Source: Streptomyces sp. SolWspMP-5a-2
GTDB taxonomy: Bacteria; Actinomycetota; Actinomycetes; Streptomycetales; Streptomycetaceae
Reading direction: 5' to 3'
Length of the DNA stretch: 53,807 nt
Assembly (NCBI RefSeq): GCF_900091845.1
Contig: NZ_FMCI01000048.1
Coordinates: 1-53,807 of the forward strand
Under the pieces are notes generated by a model that was given only the letters and a program-made list of their open reading frames with translations, was not told where the DNA came from and searched no databases. A program made the position numbers and the translations under genes. Below are positions 33,738 through 41,961 of this stretch, piece after piece (the first letter of the stretch is position 1; each line of letters begins with the position of its first letter).

Positions 33738-35396
33738 GTGACCGACCCGAAGCCCGACCTCTCGTCCAAGGACCCCGACTGGTGGCGGCAGGCCGTCGTC
33801 TACCAGGTCTATCCGCGCAGCTTCGCCGACGCCGACGGGGACGGCCTCGGCGACCTCGGGGGCGTCACCGAACGCCTCGGCCACCTGGCCGCGCTCGGCG
33901 TCGACGCCCTGTGGCTCAGCCCCTTCTACCCCTCGGAACTCGCCGACGGCGGCTACGACGTCGCCGACCACCGGGACGTCGACCCGCGCCTGGGCACCCT
34001 CGACGACTTCGACGCGATGGCCGCCGAGGCGCACCGCCTCGGCCTGAAGGTGATCGTCGACCTGGTCCCCAACCACACCTCCCACCGCCACCCCTGGTTC
34101 CGCGAGGCGCTCGCCGCCGGGCCCGGCTCCGCCGCCAGGGACCGCTACGTCTTCCGCGACGGACGCGGCGACGCCGGTGAACTCCCGCCCACCGACTGGC
34201 AGTCCGTCTTCGGCGGCAGCGCCTGGCGCCGGGTCCCGGACGGGCAGTGGTACCTGCACCTGTTCACCCCCGAGCAGCCGGACCTCAACTGGGACCACGA
34301 CGAGGTCCGCGCCGACTTCCGCACCACCCTGCGGTTCTGGTCCGACCGGGGCGTGGACGGCTTCCGGGTGGACGTCGCGCACGCCCTGGTCAAGGACCTG
34401 GCCGAGCCCCTGCGCGACCTCGGCGACCCGGAGGCGAGCCACGAGAGCGCCCTGCTCACCCTCCCGCCCGGCACCCACCCCTTCTACGACCGCGACGAGG
34501 TGCACGCGATCTACCGGGACTGGCGGACGGTCTTCGACTCCTACACCCCGCCCCGCACGGCGGTCGCCGAGGCGTGGGTGCCCGGGGCGAGGCGGGCCCT
34601 GTACGCCCGCCCCGACGAACTCGGCCAGGCCTTCAACTTCGAGTACCTGCAAGCGGGCTGGGACGCCACCGACCTGCGCGCGGTCATCACCGAGTCCCTG
34701 GAGACCGCCCGCACCGCGGGGGCGTCGGCCACCTGGGTGCTCTCCAACCACGACGTGGTGCGGCACGCCTCCCGGCTGACGCTGCCGCCCGGCACCGACC
34801 CCGGCGCCTGGCTGCTCTCCGGCGGCACCGCGCCCCCCGTCGACCCGGAAGCCGGGCTGCGCAGGGCGCGCGCGGCGACCCTCCTGATGCTGGCCCTGCC
34901 CGGCTCCTCCTACCTGTACCAGGGCGAGGAACTCGGCCTGCCCGAGGTCGCCGACCTGCCCACGGAGGCGCTCCAGGACCCGGTGTGGGAGCAGACGGGC
35001 CGCACCAGCAAGGGCAGGGACGGCTGCCGGGTGCCGCTGCCGTGGACGCCGGACGGACCCTCGTACGGCTTCGGCGCGGGCGGCGCGTGGCTGCCGCAGC
35101 CCGCGTGGTTCGCGCGGTACGCGGTCGCCGCCCAGGACGGCGCCGAGGGCTCCACCCTGGAGCTGTACCGGGCCGCCCTGAAGCTGCGCCGCAAGCTGCT
35201 CCAGGGCGAGACCCTGACCTGGGCGCCGGACGCCCCGGACGGCGTGCTGCACTTCACCCGCTCGGACGGCTGGCGGTGCGTCACCAACCTGTCCCGGTCA
35301 CCGGTCCGGCTCCCGCCCGGGGAGGCGCTGCTGAGCAGCGCCCCGCTGACGGAGGACGGCGGGCTGGCCCCCGACACCACCGTCTGGCTGGCCTGA
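33738..35396 (+). CDS. GH13 alpha-glucosidase
   Basis: A 552-residue cytoplasmic glycoside hydrolase that releases glucose from alpha-1,4 or alpha-1,6 linked oligosaccharides. It opens with the oligo-glucosidase pattern WWRQAVVYQVYPRSF. The catalytic residues are Asp212 in GFRVDVAH (nucleophile), Glu278 in AVAEAWV (acid/base) and Asp339 in LSNHDVVRH. VIVDLVPNHTS is conserved region I. The GTG at 33738 follows AAGGGGAG. There is no signal peptide, so it acts on imported sugars. No maltose transporter adjoins it. Confidence 0.92.
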   Translation: MTDPKPDLSSKDPDWWRQAVVYQVYPRSFADADGDGLGDLGGVTERLGHLAALGVDALWLSPFYPSELADGGYDVADHRDVDPRLGTLDDFDAMAAEAHRLGLKVIVDLVPNHTSHRHPWFREALAAGPGSAARDRYVFRDGRGDAGELPPTDWQSVFGGSAWRRVPDGQWYLHLFTPEQPDLNWDHDEVRADFRTTLRFWSDRGVDGFRVDVAHALVKDLAEPLRDLGDPEASHESALLTLPPGTHPFYDRDEVHAIYRDWRTVFDSYTPPRTAVAEAWVPGARRALYARPDELGQAFNFEYLQAGWDATDLRAVITESLETARTAGASATWVLSNHDVVRHASRLTLPPGTDPGAWLLSGGTAPPVDPEAGLRRARAATLLMLALPGSSYLYQGEELGLPEVADLPTEALQDPVWEQTGRTSKGRDGCRVPLPWTPDGPSYGFGAGGAWLPQPAWFARYAVAAQDGAEGSTLELYRAALKLRRKLLQGETLTWAPDAPDGVLHFTRSDGWRCVTNLSRSPVRLPPGEALLSSAPLTEDGGLAPDTTVWLA

Positions 35397-35402
35397 ACTC
35401 CC

Positions 35403-36161
35403 CTAGCCCACCGTCGGGTCGGGGTTCACCGGTGCTCCGCCGCCGAGGTCGACCGGCGTGGAGGTGGCGTTCGGCGGCGGGGTGAGGACCACCTCGGGCT
35501 GGCCCGGGGCGGGCGGCGGCGGGGTGAGGTCGCTCTGCGGCAGCTTGGGCGGTGTGGTCTGGGTGAACAGGGCGGTGTCGAAGTCGACCAGGCCGGTCTT
35601 CTCCATCACCGTGATGTGGTCGAGGACCGTGTTGTTGGCCTGGTCGGCGAGGGCCCGCACCAGGCTGTTCTTGGTGGTGGAGCGGATCTTCGCGATCGTG
35701 TTGAAGATCGAACCGTGGGTGACCCGCAGGATGTTGGCGAAGTCGGTGTCGAACCGCTCGCCGCTCTCCGCGGTCAGCTGGGTGACGAACCCCTGCTGCT
35801 GCGGGCTGGCGAGGTTGGGCAGGGTGATGTTCAGCATCGGCGCGATCTTGCGGCAGCTCGTGTCGAGCGCCGCGTGTCCGTCGACGAGGTGCTCCGAGGC
35901 GGTGATGACCGCCTTGCTCGTGCCCTTCTCCAGCCCGATCTTGCCGAGCGGGTACTCCCAGAGCCCGGCCGCCCGCACCTTGACCACGAAGTCCCGGTCC
36001 TGCTCGGTCAGCGGGCCCCACTGGGTGTTGGCGATGACCCGGTCCTGCGCGGTCGACACCTTGGTCACCCCCAGCATCGAGGGGTAGGCGAGGGCGCTGA
36101 GGGTCAACGTCAGGGCGCCGCCCACGAAGAGAGTTCCCACCGCGTTCCGCGAAAAGCGCAC
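35403..36161 (-). CDS. DUF4142 family secreted or membrane-anchored protein
   Basis: 252 residues from a GTG at 36161 with GGAGGCACG upstream. An N-terminal hydrophobic segment (VGTLFVGGALTLTLSALAYP) is an export signal or anchor. The helical DUF4142 domain spans about residues 45-185 (WGPLTEQDRDFVVKVRAAGLWE, then TQLTAESGERFDTDFANILRVTHG). A Pro/Thr-rich tail follows. The domain is ferritin-like in fold but lacks the metal ligands as far as I can see. The function is unknown. It is convergent with the GH13 gene. Confidence 0.85.
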   Translation of the reverse strand: MRFSRNAVGTLFVGGALTLTLSALAYPSMLGVTKVSTAQDRVIANTQWGPLTEQDRDFVVKVRAAGLWEYPLGKIGLEKGTSKAVITASEHLVDGHAALDTSCRKIAPMLNITLPNLASPQQQGFVTQLTAESGERFDTDFANILRVTHGSIFNTIAKIRSTTKNSLVRALADQANNTVLDHITVMEKTGLVDFDTALFTQTTPPKLPQSDLTPPPPAPGQPEVVLTPPPNATSTPVDLGGGAPVNPDPTVG

Positions 36162-36409
36162 CGTGCCTCCTGCCCGATCGTGGGCCCCGCCGAAGTGCGA
36201 CGAGGGTCGAACGCAGAGCAGTACGGACGGCGGGCCGTTACGACTCTGTCGATTCGGCAAAATCCACCGGATGTGATCCACGTCTCCTCCGGACCCGCGC
36301 GGGGAGGTGCCCGGCACCGGCCGCGTTGGCCGAGTGTTGACCAACTCCCGGGTGATTCCGGACGTGTTCGCGGGAGAGTCGTGACAGGGACCCGACCTAG
36401 ATTCGGCCC

Positions 36410-37117
36410 ATGCCCCCACACCTCCCCCCGCGCCGGACCGCCGGGGCGCCACCGCGCGCGAGCCTGCCGGTGCTGCCCTACCGCAAGCCCACCCAGGGAC
36501 GCGACTACTGGGTCCTGGACGACGTCCTGCCCGACGCGGACGCCGTACGGGAACGCTGCCTGGCCAGGGACGACTGGGTCGAGGGCTACCCGTACACCGC
36601 CGAGACCTGGCCGGGGCTGCGCACCATGCCCGGCCTCGACGCCGGTGAACTCGCCCGTGTGGAACGGCTGGTGCGCGCCGCCACCGGCGCGAAGGACCTG
36701 TGGGTGCAGCGGGCGCCGGGCGGCGGCACCCTCAACCACAACTGCGTCCAGGTGGTCGGCGCGGGCGAGAGCGAGCCGCGCCCGCACACCGACTCGCGTT
36801 CCCTGTGCCGGTACGCGGCCGTCCTCTACCTGAACCCGGCCGTGCCGAAGGACTGCGGCACCAGCTTCTACCGCCAGTCCCTGCCCGGCGGCAGGCTCGG
36901 CGGCAACACCGTGCGGGCCCCGCACACCAACCTCGTCGAGGCGCTCGGCACCCGGTTCGTCGCCCCGGACGCCTTCGAGGAGGACGTGCGCGTCCCGCAC
37001 CGGCACAACCGGCTGCTCCTCTACCACGCCAACCTCGTGCACAGCGCGACCGGTTACTGCGGCAGCACGATGGAGGACAAGCGGATGACCGCCGTGTTCT
37101 TCTGGATGGCGGGGTGA
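36410..37117 (+). CDS. DUF6445 family protein, probable Fe(II)/2-oxoglutarate oxygenase fold
   Basis: A 235-residue protein. The pattern PHTDSRSLCRYAAVLYLN supplies an HxD pair (about residues 125-127). HANLVHSATG gives a distal His (about 209), as in Fe(II)/2-oxoglutarate oxygenases. The strand order DYWVLDDVLP...LYHANLVHSA fits a cupin-like barrel. The family is uncharacterised, so the oxygenase role is inferred from spacing of residues. It stands alone with its own upstream region (36162-36409). Confidence 0.75.
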   Translation: MPPHLPPRRTAGAPPRASLPVLPYRKPTQGRDYWVLDDVLPDADAVRERCLARDDWVEGYPYTAETWPGLRTMPGLDAGELARVERLVRAATGAKDLWVQRAPGGGTLNHNCVQVVGAGESEPRPHTDSRSLCRYAAVLYLNPAVPKDCGTSFYRQSLPGGRLGGNTVRAPHTNLVEALGTRFVAPDAFEEDVRVPHRHNRLLLYHANLVHSATGYCGSTMEDKRMTAVFFWMAG

Positions 37118-37204
37118 GCGGGTCCCTCCGGAGCGGCGGCTGAACTGATCGCTCCGCCCGTTCGTCCTCACCTCGGACGGGACGGGACGAGCGGGGGGAC
37201 CACC

Positions 37205-38275
37205 ATGGCGGAGCGGACACCACCGGACGGCAGCGGCACCGGCAGCGGAATCGGGACCGGGACCGGAACCGGGGGAGGGGTCGCGCGGGGGACCGGCGGC
37301 GGGAGCGCGGACGGCGCCCGGCCGCGCTGGTGGCGTCCGGCCGGGCCGCTCTCCTGGCGGCGGGGCCGGGTGCTCGCCGCGCTCGCCGTGCTGATCGCCG
37401 CCCTGCTCCTCCTGCACCGGCAGGTCCCGCAGACGCCCGGCCGGATCGGCAGCCTGCTGGAGTCGTTCCTGCCCTGGCTCGGCCCGCCGGTGCTCCTCCT
37501 GCTCGCCCTCGCGCTGCTGCGCCGGGCGCCCCTGGCGCTGGCCGCGCTGGTGCTGCCCGCGGTGGCCTGGGCGTGGGTCTTCGGCGAACTGCTGCTGCCC
37601 GGCACCGCCCCTGGACCCCGCGAACTGGTCGTCGTGCAGCTCAACGTCAGCGACGACAACGCCGACCCGGAGGGCACCGCGCGCGCCCTGGCCGCCGCCG
37701 ACCCCGACCTGGTCGCCCTGGAGGAGCTGGTCCCCGGGTCCCGCGCGGCCTACGAGCGGGCCCTCGCCCCCCGCCTCCCGTACCACGTGGTCCACGGCAC
37801 CGTCGGCCTCTGGTCGCGGTACCCGCTCTCCGGCGACCGGCAGACGGACATCAGGCCGGAGTCGTTCGGCGACGACTGGAACCGCGGCCTGCGCGCGGTG
37901 GCCGCCACACCCCGCGGCGAGGTCGCCGTGCACGTGGCGCACCTGCCGTCGGTCCGGGTCACCCCGCGCGGTCTGGCGTCCGCCCGGCGCGACGAGAGCG
38001 CGGCCCGGCTGGCGCGGGAGGTGGCCGCCGAGCCGGTGCGGCGGGTGATCCTGCTGGGCGATCTCAACGGCACCGTCCAGGACCGCGGCCTGGCCCCGCT
38101 GACCGCCCTGCTGAACGTGCCGGAGCGCGGTTTCGCCCTCAGCTTCCCCCGGGCCTTCCCGCTGGTGCGCATCGACCAGGTCATGGCCCGCGCGGCGACC
38201 GTCCCCCGGATCGGCACCCTGCGCGTCCCGTCGGGCGACCACCTGCCGGTCCTCGCCAGGGTCGCCCTCGACTGA
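37205..38275 (+). CDS. Membrane endonuclease/exonuclease/phosphatase family protein
   Basis: A 356-residue protein. A Gly-rich cytoplasmic N-terminus is followed by two or three transmembrane helices (about residues 55-150). A C-terminal EEP domain has VVVQLNVSDDNADPEGTARAL, DLVALEELVPGSR, the metal site LGDLNGTVQDR, and SGDHLPVLARVALD at the end. The domain cleaves phosphodiesters in DNA, RNA or lipids; topology puts it outside the membrane. Many streptomycete copies exist without known substrate. A strong hairpin follows. Confidence 0.88.
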   Translation: MAERTPPDGSGTGSGIGTGTGTGGGVARGTGGGSADGARPRWWRPAGPLSWRRGRVLAALAVLIAALLLLHRQVPQTPGRIGSLLESFLPWLGPPVLLLLALALLRRAPLALAALVLPAVAWAWVFGELLLPGTAPGPRELVVVQLNVSDDNADPEGTARALAAADPDLVALEELVPGSRAAYERALAPRLPYHVVHGTVGLWSRYPLSGDRQTDIRPESFGDDWNRGLRAVAATPRGEVAVHVAHLPSVRVTPRGLASARRDESAARLAREVAAEPVRRVILLGDLNGTVQDRGLAPLTALLNVPERGFALSFPRAFPLVRIDQVMARAATVPRIGTLRVPSGDHLPVLARVALD

Positions 38276-38305
38276 CCCGGGCGGCCGCGGGGAGCCCCCA
38301 GACGC

Positions 38306-38356
38306 ACGGGCCCCACGGACCGTCCGTGTTCCGCCGGACCGATCCGTGGGGCCCGT
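38306..38356 (+). terminator. Long hairpin after the EEP gene
   Basis: ACGGGCCCCACGGA pairs perfectly with TCCGTGGGGCCCGT (14-bp stem) around a 23-base loop that can itself fold. It is placed between two convergent genes and could serve both. Confidence 0.7.
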
Positions 38357-38416
38357 CCCGTGCGGCGACCGCTCCATACGGGACGGGCGAGCCGTCCCGC
38401 GGGCAGTCCCGGCCGG

Positions 38417-38785
38417 TCAGCGGCGGCCGAGGCCGCCGCTGCCGAAGGAGCCGCTGGAGCCGGGCAGCCAGCGCTTGCGGCTCTGGTCCGCGCCCGTCCT
38501 GCTGCCCGTGTGATGGATCTCGTGCGGCGTCAGCCGCTCCCGGCCCGTGGTGACGGGCATCTCGTCCGGCTCCCGCATCTCCCGCGTCTCGTACACCGCT
38601 CCGGTGTCCGGGAGGTGGGGCTGCTCGTCGGGGCGGGGACGCGGCGACTCCCGGTCCCGCACCCGCATACCGAACTGCACGGCCCAGATCAGCGCACCCG
38701 CGATGATCAGGCCACCGACAAACGCGACGGTCACGTTGAGCCAGCCGTTCGACCCAGCCGCCAGGACATACGTTGCGTTACTCAT
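38417..38785 (-). CDS. DUF6479 family single-pass membrane protein
   Basis: A 122-residue protein. An extracellular N-terminus of about 15 residues (SNATYVLAAGSNGWLN) is followed by one helix (VTVAFVGGLIIAGALIWAVQF) and a basic, Pro-rich cytoplasmic tail that ends in SGSFGSGGLGRR. The family is confined to streptomycetes and is of unknown function. The start at 38785 fits the conserved MSNATYVLA opening. Confidence 0.85.
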   Translation of the reverse strand: MSNATYVLAAGSNGWLNVTVAFVGGLIIAGALIWAVQFGMRVRDRESPRPRPDEQPHLPDTGAVYETREMREPDEMPVTTGRERLTPHEIHHTGSRTGADQSRKRWLPGSSGSFGSGGLGRR

Positions 38786-38928
38786 GTCCCTATTATCCCG
38801 CAATGTGATGAGATGCGTACCTGGAGGTCGTGGTGAACCCGCGTTCACCACGCGCGCGCCGGGTCTCCTCCGGGTTACGTATCGCGCAATCCCTGGTGGA
38901 CAGCCGGTGAGCGGCCCACCATGAGGGC

Positions 38929-39327
38929 ATGACACCGGCCGAGACAGCCCTTCAGCAGCTGGCGACCTGGCCCGACCTCACCCCCTGCCCCGCCGCCTGC
39001 GGGACCGGCCCCGCCCTGCGCTCCACCCGCGACGAGATCGTCCACTTCCACTCCGCCCGGGACGTCGACCTCCACCTCACCGGCCAGGCCATCGCCCGCC
39101 TGCGCCACGACATCGCCGGTTCGACCGCGCTGCGCATGGTCCCCGGCTCCCGCTGGGTCACCGTCCACCTCGACTGCGCCACCGACGTCGACCTGCTGCT
39201 CAGCCTGGTCAGCGTCGCCCTCAAGGCCCACCAGAGCGCTCCCCCGCCGACCGGTCCCGTCCCCACCGCGACGTGCAACTTCCACCGGGTCACCGTGCTG
39301 CCGCGCGACCACCGGGCCGAGGTGTGA
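38929..39327 (+). CDS. Luciferase-like domain protein (DUF5519)
   Basis: A 132-residue protein with the family pattern HFHSARDVDLHLTGQAIARL and SGSRWVTV-type strand (VPGSRWVTVHLDCATDVDLLLSLVSVALKAH). The name comes from weak similarity to a beetle-like luciferase clan; no light reaction is implied. It is compact and cytoplasmic, with no obvious partner. It is convergent with the next gene, 16 bp apart. Confidence 0.8.
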   Translation: MTPAETALQQLATWPDLTPCPAACGTGPALRSTRDEIVHFHSARDVDLHLTGQAIARLRHDIAGSTALRMVPGSRWVTVHLDCATDVDLLLSLVSVALKAHQSAPPPTGPVPTATCNFHRVTVLPRDHRAEV

Positions 39328-39343
39328 GACCGGCGGGGCGCGC

Positions 39344-39820
39344 TCACATCCCGCGCAGCGCCTCCGCGTCCGCCTCCCGCGCCAGACGGGCGATCAGCCG
39401 CCCGCCCTCGCGGAGCGTGCCCGCGCGCTGGGAGCGGTGGACCGACGTCTCCAGCTCGTGCCGCAGGAACGGGGACGCGGCCAGCGCCCTCGGGTCGAGC
39501 TGGACGTGGTGGCCGTCCGCGTCGTAGAGGACCAGGTGGGCCGAGACGCCCTCCTGCTGGCGCACCGACACCAGCGCGTCCGCGCGCACCGTCCGCTCCC
39601 GCCAGGCGCCGCGCACGGTGAGGCGGCCCGCCGCCAGCCGGATCCGGGGCGGCACCAGGACCGCGAGGAGGACCGCGGACAGGGCCGCCCAGAGCAGGGC
39701 CCTGGGCAGGGTCAGGGTGCCCGCGGCCCGGTCGAGGAGCTGGGGCAGCGCCAGGAACAGCAGCGCGCACCCCGCCCCGGCCCTCGCCTGGCTCCGCCAG
39801 CGGCGGTCACGGCATCGCAC
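39344..39820 (-). CDS. Membrane protein with PH-like domain, unknown
   Basis: A 158-residue protein. Two N-terminal helices (about 12-30 and 40-57) form a hairpin. A soluble part (RIRLAAGRLTVRGAWRERTVRADALVSVRQQEG, then VLYDADGHHVQLDPRALAASP) resembles bacterial PH domains in strand pattern. It is divergent from the kdp locus and shares with it the 300-bp region that holds the palindrome and KdpE-like repeats. The function is unknown. Confidence 0.75.
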   Translation of the reverse strand: MRCRDRRWRSQARAGAGCALLFLALPQLLDRAAGTLTLPRALLWAALSAVLLAVLVPPRIRLAAGRLTVRGAWRERTVRADALVSVRQQEGVSAHLVLYDADGHHVQLDPRALAASPFLRHELETSVHRSQRAGTLREGGRLIARLAREADAEALRGM

Positions 39821-39860
39821 GTTCCCGACGCTAGGCGCCCCGGGCCGGGGCGGAGCCCGC

Positions 39861-39894
39861 GCTGACGGGACCCTGACGTCAGGGTCCCGTCAGC
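39861..39894. repeat. 34-bp perfect palindrome
   Basis: The 17-base arm GCTGACGGGACCCTGAC is followed directly by its exact reverse complement. It lies 226 bp before the first kdp-locus start and 41 bp from the divergent gene. It could act as a bidirectional regulatory site or, as RNA, a hairpin. Confidence 0.85.
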
Positions 39895-40042
39895 GCCGCC
39901 CGTTCGGCGGTACCGGGCGCGACCGGTCCGCGCGGCCCCGCCGCGACCGCCCGGACCGCGCGACCCGCCGGGGGACGGGGCCCGGTCACGTCAGGGTCGC
40001 GTCAAGGCGGTGGCACGCGCCGTAAGAGAGGCGTCAACGCGG
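39877..40042 (+). promoter_or_regulatory. Candidate KdpE sites: 11-bp-spaced CGTCA repeats
   Basis: CGTCAGGGTCC/CGTCAGCGCCG at 39877-39898 and CGTCAGGGTCG/CGTCAAGGCGG at 39989-40010 are tandem half-sites 11 bp apart, the spacing used by OmpR-family regulators. A further CGTCAACGCGG lies at 40032-40042. They precede kdpFABC, whose regulator KdpE belongs to that family; binding is inferred. Confidence 0.5.
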
Positions 40043-40119
40043 AGCGGGACCGTTCGAACCCGGGTTCTCCTCGAACAGTCCGAGCCGTTCCCGTTCCGCA
40101 CCTCATCCAGGAGTCAGCG

Positions 40120-40203
40120 ATGGCCGATCTGGCCTTCGTCGTCGTCACCCTCGCGGTCTTCGCGCTGGTGGCCCTCGTCGCCAAGGGGGTGACCAAGCTG
40201 TGA
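40120..40203 (+). CDS. 27-residue membrane peptide upstream of kdpF
   Basis: ATG at 40120 with AGGAG seven bases upstream. The product MADLAFVVVTLAVFALVALV is one hydrophobic helix ending in AKGVTKL. Its stop overlaps the kdpF GTG (GTGA), so translation is coupled. It resembles KdpF in size and topology and may be a second small subunit or a leader. Strong third-position GC supports coding. Confidence 0.75.
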   Translation: MADLAFVVVTLAVFALVALVAKGVTKL

Positions 40204-40289
40204 CCGCCGAGAACATCGTCGGCCTCGTCGTGGCCGTCGCCCTGTTGGGTTACCTCGTCCTCGCCCTGATCTTCCCGGAGAGGTTCTGA
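40200..40289 (+). CDS. kdpF: KdpF, small subunit of the potassium ATPase
   Basis: A 29-residue single-helix protein ([20 protein letters not shown]...) ending ALIFPERF, the typical KdpF ending. It stabilises the KdpABC complex in the membrane. It starts at a GTG overlapping the upstream 27-codon gene and ends 7 bp before kdpA. Confidence 0.9.
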   Translation: MTAENIVGLVVAVALLGYLVLALIFPERF

Positions 40290-40296
40290 ACCGGAG

Positions 40297-41961
40297 ATGG
40301 GTCCCGTCCTCGCCGGAGTGCTCCAACTGCTCGCCCTGACGGCGGCGCTCGCACTCGTCTACGTCCCCCTCGGCACCTACATGGCCCGGGTCTACACCTC
40401 CGACCGGCATCTGCGGGTCGAGAAGTGGATCTACAAGGGCATCGGCGCCGACCCCGACACCCGGATGCGCTGGCCCGCCTATCTCCGCGCGGTCCTCGGC
40501 TTCTCCCTCGCCGGCGTCCTCTTCCTCTACCTGCTCCAGCGGCTCCAGGGCGTGCTGCCCGGGTCGCTCGGCTTCTCCTCGATCGAGCCCGCGCAGGCGT
40601 TCAACACGGCCGTCTCCTTCGTGACGAACACCAACTGGCAGTCGTACGCCGGTGAGCAGGCCATGGGCCCGCTCGTGCAGACCGGCGGCCTCGCCGTGCA
40701 GAACTTCGTCTCGGCGGCCGTCGGCATCGCCGTCGCGATGGCCCTGGTGCGCGGCCTCGCCCGCACCCGCACCGGTGACCTCGGCAACTTCTGGGCCGAC
40801 CTGGTGCGCGGCACCGTCCGGGTGCTGCTGCCGCTGGCGTTCGTCGCCGCGCTCGTCCTCGTCGCCTGCGGCGTCCTGCAGAACTTCGCCGGGATCCACG
40901 AGGTCGGCCAGTTCCTCGGCGCCCCGCAGCAGTGGAACGGCGGCGCGGTCGCCTCCCAGGAGGCCATCAAGGAGCTGGGCACCAACGGCGGCGGCTACTT
41001 CAACGCCAACTCCGCCCACCCCTTCGAGAACCCGACGCCCTTCTCCAACCTCTTCGAGATCTTCCTGATCCTGGTCATCCCGTTCGCGCTGACCCGCACC
41101 TTCGGCGTGATGGTCGGCTCGGTCCGGCAGGGCTGGGCGATCCTCGCGACGATGGCCGCCATCTGGGTCGGCTTCGTCGCCCTGATGATGTGGACCGAGT
41201 TCGCCCACCACGAGGGCGCGCTGCGCATCGCGGGCGCCTCCCTGGAGGGCAAGGAGCTGCGCTTCGGCGTCGGCGCCTCCTCGATCTTCGCGGTCTCGAC
41301 GACCCTGACCTCGACCGGCGCGGTCGACTCCTTCCACTCCTCGTACACCGGCTTCGGCGGCGGCATCACCCTGCTGTCGATGATGCTCGGCGAGATCGCG
41401 CCGGGCGGCACCGGCTCCGGCCTCTACGGGATGCTGATCCTGGCGGTCATCGCGGTGTTCATCGCGGGTCTGATGGTCGGCCGCACCCCGGAGTACCTGG
41501 GCAAGAAGATCGGCGCCCGGGAGATCAAGCTGGCCGCCCTCTACATCCTGGTCACCCCGGCCCTGGTGCTGGTCTTCACGGCCCTCTCGATGGCCCTGCC
41601 GACCCCGCCGCACTCGATGCTCAACCCGGGCGAGCACGGCTTCTCCGAGGTCCTGTACGCGTTCACGTCCGCCGCGAACAACAACGGCTCCGCCTTCGCC
41701 GGACTCGACGCCAACACCGACTGGTACAACACGACGACGGCGCTCGCGATGCTCCTCGGCCGGTTCCTGCCGATGGTGTTCGTCCTCGCCCTGGCCGGTT
41801 CGCTCGCCGGGCAGCAGCCCGTCCCGGTCACCGCGGGCACCCTGCGCACCGACAAGCCCCTCTTCGCCGGGCTGCTGCTCGGCGCGATCCTGATCATCGT
41901 CGGCCTGACGTACTTCCCGGCCCTGGCGCTCGGACCGCTGGCCGAGGGGCTGGCGTCATGA
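40297..41961 (+). CDS. kdpA: KdpA, potassium channel subunit
   Basis: A 554-residue membrane protein with about ten helices and the four pore-loop signatures. These include [34 protein letters not shown], a third region at STGAVDS and [12 protein letters not shown]. The length is normal for the family. It binds and conducts potassium within KdpFABC under potassium limitation. It overlaps kdpB by 4 nt. Confidence 0.97.
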   Translation: MGPVLAGVLQLLALTAALALVYVPLGTYMARVYTSDRHLRVEKWIYKGIGADPDTRMRWPAYLRAVLGFSLAGVLFLYLLQRLQGVLPGSLGFSSIEPAQAFNTAVSFVTNTNWQSYAGEQAMGPLVQTGGLAVQNFVSAAVGIAVAMALVRGLARTRTGDLGNFWADLVRGTVRVLLPLAFVAALVLVACGVLQNFAGIHEVGQFLGAPQQWNGGAVASQEAIKELGTNGGGYFNANSAHPFENPTPFSNLFEIFLILVIPFALTRTFGVMVGSVRQGWAILATMAAIWVGFVALMMWTEFAHHEGALRIAGASLEGKELRFGVGASSIFAVSTTLTSTGAVDSFHSSYTGFGGGITLLSMMLGEIAPGGTGSGLYGMLILAVIAVFIAGLMVGRTPEYLGKKIGAREIKLAALYILVTPALVLVFTALSMALPTPPHSMLNPGEHGFSEVLYAFTSAANNNGSAFAGLDANTDWYNTTTALAMLLGRFLPMVFVLALAGSLAGQQPVPVTAGTLRTDKPLFAGLLLGAILIIVGLTYFPALALGPLAEGLAS

